NCBI GenBank assembly: GCA_016930115.1
Contig: JAFGHN010000123.1
Location: 1 to 22,638 of the forward strand
DNA from: Spirochaetales bacterium
Lineage (GTDB): Bacteria > Spirochaetota > Spirochaetia > ARS1246
Direction: 5' to 3'
DNA length: 22,638 bases
Shown: one piece after another, positions 20,147 through 22,638 of the stretch
Numbering within the stretch: position 1 is the first letter of the stretch
Layout of the letters: every line of letters starts with the position of its first letter
Program-made: the position numbers and the translations under genes
Notes under the pieces: model-generated
The model's database searches: none
Told to the model about the DNA's origin: nothing
What the model saw: only the letters and a program-made list of their open reading frames with translations

Positions 20147-21031
20147 ATGAAAAAACCTCTTTTCATGTTGGTTTTCCTGGGGATTTTCCTTGTGCCGGGA
20201 GTTTTCGGAATTGACATTTACGTCGATTACCTTGACGGCTATCTGGATGTTATCGAGGGCGGCGAATGGTATGAGCTCTCCATCGGTGATTCCGTCACGG
20301 ACGCCGATACGATCCGTCTGGACAAAAATTCTGTCGCCGAGCTTTCGCTGCCCGGGACCAAACTCACCCTTACCCGCCCGGGCACATACGTGGTAGCGGA
20401 CCTTATCGAATCCGCCGGTGAACGGCGTTCCCTCGGGATCGCATCGGTTATCGGCAGCAAGATACGGACCATTGTGGAAGAGCCGAAACAGGCACAGACC
20501 GCGGTCATGGGTGTGCGTGGCGCCAAGTCTGAAGACGAACTCGAGTGGATGAGCGGCGACACTGCCGAGCTCCTGCAAACCGGAAAGGACTATCTTGCGG
20601 AAGGTGAATACGCGAACGCTGTTACAGTTTTTGAAGAAGCCTATGATTTTGCAGACTCTTCGGAAGAATCGGAAGTGCTTTTCTACCTTGGATTCACCAA
20701 TGCAATGATGGGCGAAGTCCGGCTGGCGGTGGAAGCTCTGGAGTCGGTGGAACCGGATCCTTCGGCAGAATTCTTCACCGATCTCGTGCTTCTCAAAGGT
20801 CAGCTTCTTGCTGAAACGTTCGCCTATGAAGAAGCGATTAAATGGCTCGAGACGCACTCTCCACAGATAAAGGACCGCTCCGCCAGCCAAATGTCGCTCC
20901 TTCTCACCGGTGTCAGCTATAAGGGTATCGGCAATAGCTCGCTGGCGAGAGAAACACTGGAAAAGGCGCTGGCGATCGATACAGCAAGCGACGCCGGAAA
21001 GGCGGCCCAAAGCCTCATCGGCGAACTGTAA
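20147..21031 (+). CDS. Exported FecR-like domain protein with TPR repeats
   Basis: I use the ATG at 20147, preceded by GTGAGGG. A GTG at 20135 in frame would add four residues. The 294-residue protein has a signal peptide (MKKPLFMLVFLGIFLVPGVFG). A FecR-like beta domain follows (about 22-115), with the typical LDVIEGGEWYELSIGDSVTD, DTIRLDKNSVAELSLPGTKL and LTRPGTYVV strands. An acidic linker leads to a helical TPR region (about 138-290): LLQTGKDYLAEGEYANAVTV, VLFYLGFTNAMMGEVRLAVE and a closing LARETLEKALAID. FecR-domain plus TPR proteins are common exported proteins in spirochaetes in my recollection, and no sigma factor gene is nearby. It should sit in the periplasm as a binding scaffold. 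It is flanked by its own promoter and a strong terminator, so it is a single-gene unit. Confidence 0.85.
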   Translation: MKKPLFMLVFLGIFLVPGVFGIDIYVDYLDGYLDVIEGGEWYELSIGDSVTDADTIRLDKNSVAELSLPGTKLTLTRPGTYVVADLIESAGERRSLGIASVIGSKIRTIVEEPKQAQTAVMGVRGAKSEDELEWMSGDTAELLQTGKDYLAEGEYANAVTVFEEAYDFADSSEESEVLFYLGFTNAMMGEVRLAVEALESVEPDPSAEFFTDLVLLKGQLLAETFAYEEAIKWLETHSPQIKDRSASQMSLLLTGVSYKGIGNSSLARETLEKALAIDTASDAGKAAQSLIGEL

Positions 21032-21055
21032 ACCGCCGTATTACCATCGAACATG

Positions 21056-21092
21056 AGCCGGGATAGGAGCGATCTATTCCGGCTTTTTTTTT
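21056..21092 (+). terminator. Strong intrinsic terminator after the FecR-like gene
   Basis: AGCCGGGATAG (21056-21066) pairs with CTATTCCGGCT (21074-21084), 11 bp with one G-U pair and a 7-base loop. A run of nine T residues follows (21084-21092). It sits 24 bp after the stop codon. It is the only clear rho-independent terminator in the window. Confidence 0.92.
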
Positions 21093-21120
21093 GCTGTCTT
21101 TGTATATTCTGTATGAAAAA

Positions 21121-22638
21121 ATGAATGGATACGTTTCATCATGGAGCGTCTGGCTACGGATTGCGGCACTGGCGGCTATCCTGGGCGCTTTTCCTGGCTG
21201 CGCTCCTGCCCCAAGAGAGGAAATCACCGCCTTCGAGCTGAGCTCCCATGTTCAATACCTCGCCTCAGATGCTTTGCAGGGCAGGTATACAGGCACCCCC
21301 GGGATCGGCGATGCCGAACGGTATATAGCCGACGTATTCGCCGGGCTCGGTCTCTCTCCTTTGCCCGGCGAGGAAGATTTTTTTCTGGAATTCGACCTCA
21401 AGAGTACTTCATACGACCCTGAAGAAACTGTTCTGCTCCTTGATGGCACCGGATACGCTCTGGGTGAAGATTTCAGGCCCTTTCCTTTTTCGGCGGACGG
21501 AATCGTGGAGTCCGAAGTCGTATTCGCCGGATACGGCATCACCGCACCCGAGTACCGTTACGATGATTATGCCGGTCTCGATGTGAGAGGGAAAATTGTC
21601 CTGATCATGCGACACGAACCGGATGAAACCGGAACTACCGGCATTTTTGAAGGCGCGCGGCAGACACGCCATGCTTATTTCAGAGAAAAGGCTGAAAACG
21701 CTGCGAAGCACGGAGCCCTTGGAATGCTCCTTTACACGGACCCGCTCAATCATCCCAAGGGCGAAGATCTGCGTGTCAGCCCGGTGTACGCCTTCACAAA
21801 CGCTTCCGGAAGCTTGCGGGTGGGTTCAGGAAGCCCGGTTGCCGACGGATTCGTCGCTTTTCATGTCTCCCGCCCGGCCGTGCAGTCACTGCTTCCCGGG
21901 GTCGACCTGGAAGAGCTGCAGAAAGCGGTAGATGCCGGACAGGCAATTCCGGTGATCCGGGAGATCGCGGACCTTGCGGTAACGGCTCGCATGGTTCAAT
22001 CGACAGACAACACCGGGAATACGGTGCAGGCGAGAAACATCGCCGCCTTCCTCCCCGGCAGGGATCATGCAAAGACCGAATGGATAGTGGTTGGCGCACA
22101 CCACGACCACATCGGGTCGTTCACAGGCGACGGCGACACAATCTACAACGGCGCCGATGATAACGCTTCCGGCGTCGCCGGCTTGCTCGAGCTCGCCGAG
22201 CAGTTCGCGGCGTATCCGGCCGACCGCCCGATGGCTTTCATGACTTTCTCCGCCGAGGAGATCGGGTTGTTCGGATCCTATGCCCTTGACAGGTACGATC
22301 TTATCGATTTCGAGAATATCGGCTTCATGCTGAACCTTGACATGATCGGCCGAAACCCGGACATCCCGGTCGAAATTTATGGCGACGGTCTTGCCGAAGG
22401 GCTCACCGATCTTGTGCTGGAAGCAAACGAAAAACACATGCTTGAAATCGATCTGCAGGGGCAGAAATACGTACCGTTCAGCGATATCGCGGTTTTTCAT
22501 GACAACCGTGTCCCCTTCCTCATGTTTTTTACGGGAGAGCACCCGGATTACCACGGCACCGGAGATCACTGGGAAAAGCTCGACTACGAAAGGATGGAGA
22601 AGCTCATCCGGTTATCCTATGATATACTTGATCTTGCG
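21121..22638 (+). CDS. M28-family zinc metallopeptidase, 3' end cut by the window
   Basis: This open frame runs from the ATG at 21121 through the last base, 506 residues with no stop, so the C-terminus is missing. A hydrophobic segment ending FPGC (Cys27) looks like an export signal, possibly a lipoprotein with a non-standard lipobox. Residues 33-320 hold a PA-type insert region (FAGYGITAPEYRYDDYAGLD, GKIVLIMRHEPDE). The M28 peptidase domain shows GAHHDHIG (His327, Asp329), GADDNASG (Asp346), SAEEIGLFGS (Glu379, Glu380), NLDMIGR (Asp407) and DYHGTGD (His478), which is the full two-zinc set. It probably acts as an envelope aminopeptidase. The start has no ribosome site. A TATATT at 21103-21108 just behind the terminator could be a -10 box giving a nearly leaderless transcript. 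Little of the protein should be missing. Confidence 0.9.
   Translation, partial: MNGYVSSWSVWLRIAALAAILGAFPGCAPAPREEITAFELSSHVQYLASDALQGRYTGTPGIGDAERYIADVFAGLGLSPLPGEEDFFLEFDLKSTSYDPEETVLLLDGTGYALGEDFRPFPFSADGIVESEVVFAGYGITAPEYRYDDYAGLDVRGKIVLIMRHEPDETGTTGIFEGARQTRHAYFREKAENAAKHGALGMLLYTDPLNHPKGEDLRVSPVYAFTNASGSLRVGSGSPVADGFVAFHVSRPAVQSLLPGVDLEELQKAVDAGQAIPVIREIADLAVTARMVQSTDNTGNTVQARNIAAFLPGRDHAKTEWIVVGAHHDHIGSFTGDGDTIYNGADDNASGVAGLLELAEQFAAYPADRPMAFMTFSAEEIGLFGSYALDRYDLIDFENIGFMLNLDMIGRNPDIPVEIYGDGLAEGLTDLVLEANEKHMLEIDLQGQKYVPFSDIAVFHDNRVPFLMFFTGEHPDYHGTGDHWEKLDYERMEKLIRLSYDILDLA

Noticed and set aside
19361..21010. A 549-codon open frame on the minus strand across ilvB, ilvN and the FecR-like gene
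   Set aside because: It lies opposite three plus-strand genes with clear family motifs, has no ribosome site, and its translation shows no domain. It reflects codon bias of the plus-strand genes.
21886..22569. A 227-codon minus-strand frame opposite the M28 peptidase
   Set aside because: The plus-strand frame has the complete zinc-ligand set and stays open to the window end.

Overview
The window looks like the chromosome of a free-living or uncultured spirochaete, moderately GC-rich by eye (not counted). The main evidence is gene order. A short DksA-type protein sits next to infA, followed by a MoxR / DUF58 / VWA / VWA / TPR / BatD gene block. From memory this is the same set of neighbours found on the Borrelia burgdorferi chromosome (around BB0168-BB0176). 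Several predicted lipoproteins with loose lipoboxes fit the same assignment. No insertion sequence, phage gene, tRNA, rRNA or CRISPR array is visible.

Layout, left to right. (1) 103-2340, minus strand: an OmpA-domain envelope protein, a lipoprotein and an HPr-like phosphocarrier with Asn at the usual Ser46 site. A pair of 23-bp direct repeats lies at the left edge. (2) 2521-3660, plus: a degenerate DEAD-box protein, with one eroded RecA-like domain joined to an intact DbpA-type RNA-binding domain. This is the most unusual gene here. (3) 3675-5991: a four-helix membrane protein of unknown function, a glyoxalase-II-like metallo-hydrolase and a small unknown protein. (4) 6090-6849: divergent dksA-like and infA genes with facing consensus promoters. 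(5) 6834-14563, minus: the stress/aerotolerance-type cluster moxR > DUF58 > 297-aa membrane protein > batA > batB > TPR lipoprotein > batD (with BatE-like TPR and SH3 parts fused on) > smr. Stops and starts overlap or nearly touch throughout. (6) 14591-17276, minus: argJ, a small unknown gene and comB, probably running into the moxR cluster. (7) 17277-17789: a 513-bp intergenic region with divergent promoters and a GC-rich hairpin. (8) 17790-20008, plus: ilvB-ilvN. (9) 20147-22638, plus: a FecR-like/TPR periplasmic protein with its own promoter and terminator, then an M28 metallopeptidase cut by the window end.

How the parts work together. The MoxR ATPase and three VWA-fold proteins (DUF58, BatA, BatB) probably form an envelope-associated MoxR-VWA machine, with BatD and the TPR proteins as periplasmic scaffold. 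ilvBN supplies branched-chain amino-acid precursors. argJ serves arginine synthesis and may share a transcript with moxR. Plus-strand housekeeping promoters follow TTGACA-N17 with a TAACAT-like -10 at infA and ilvB. Convergent gene pairs are packed with 0-18 bp between them and no visible terminators.
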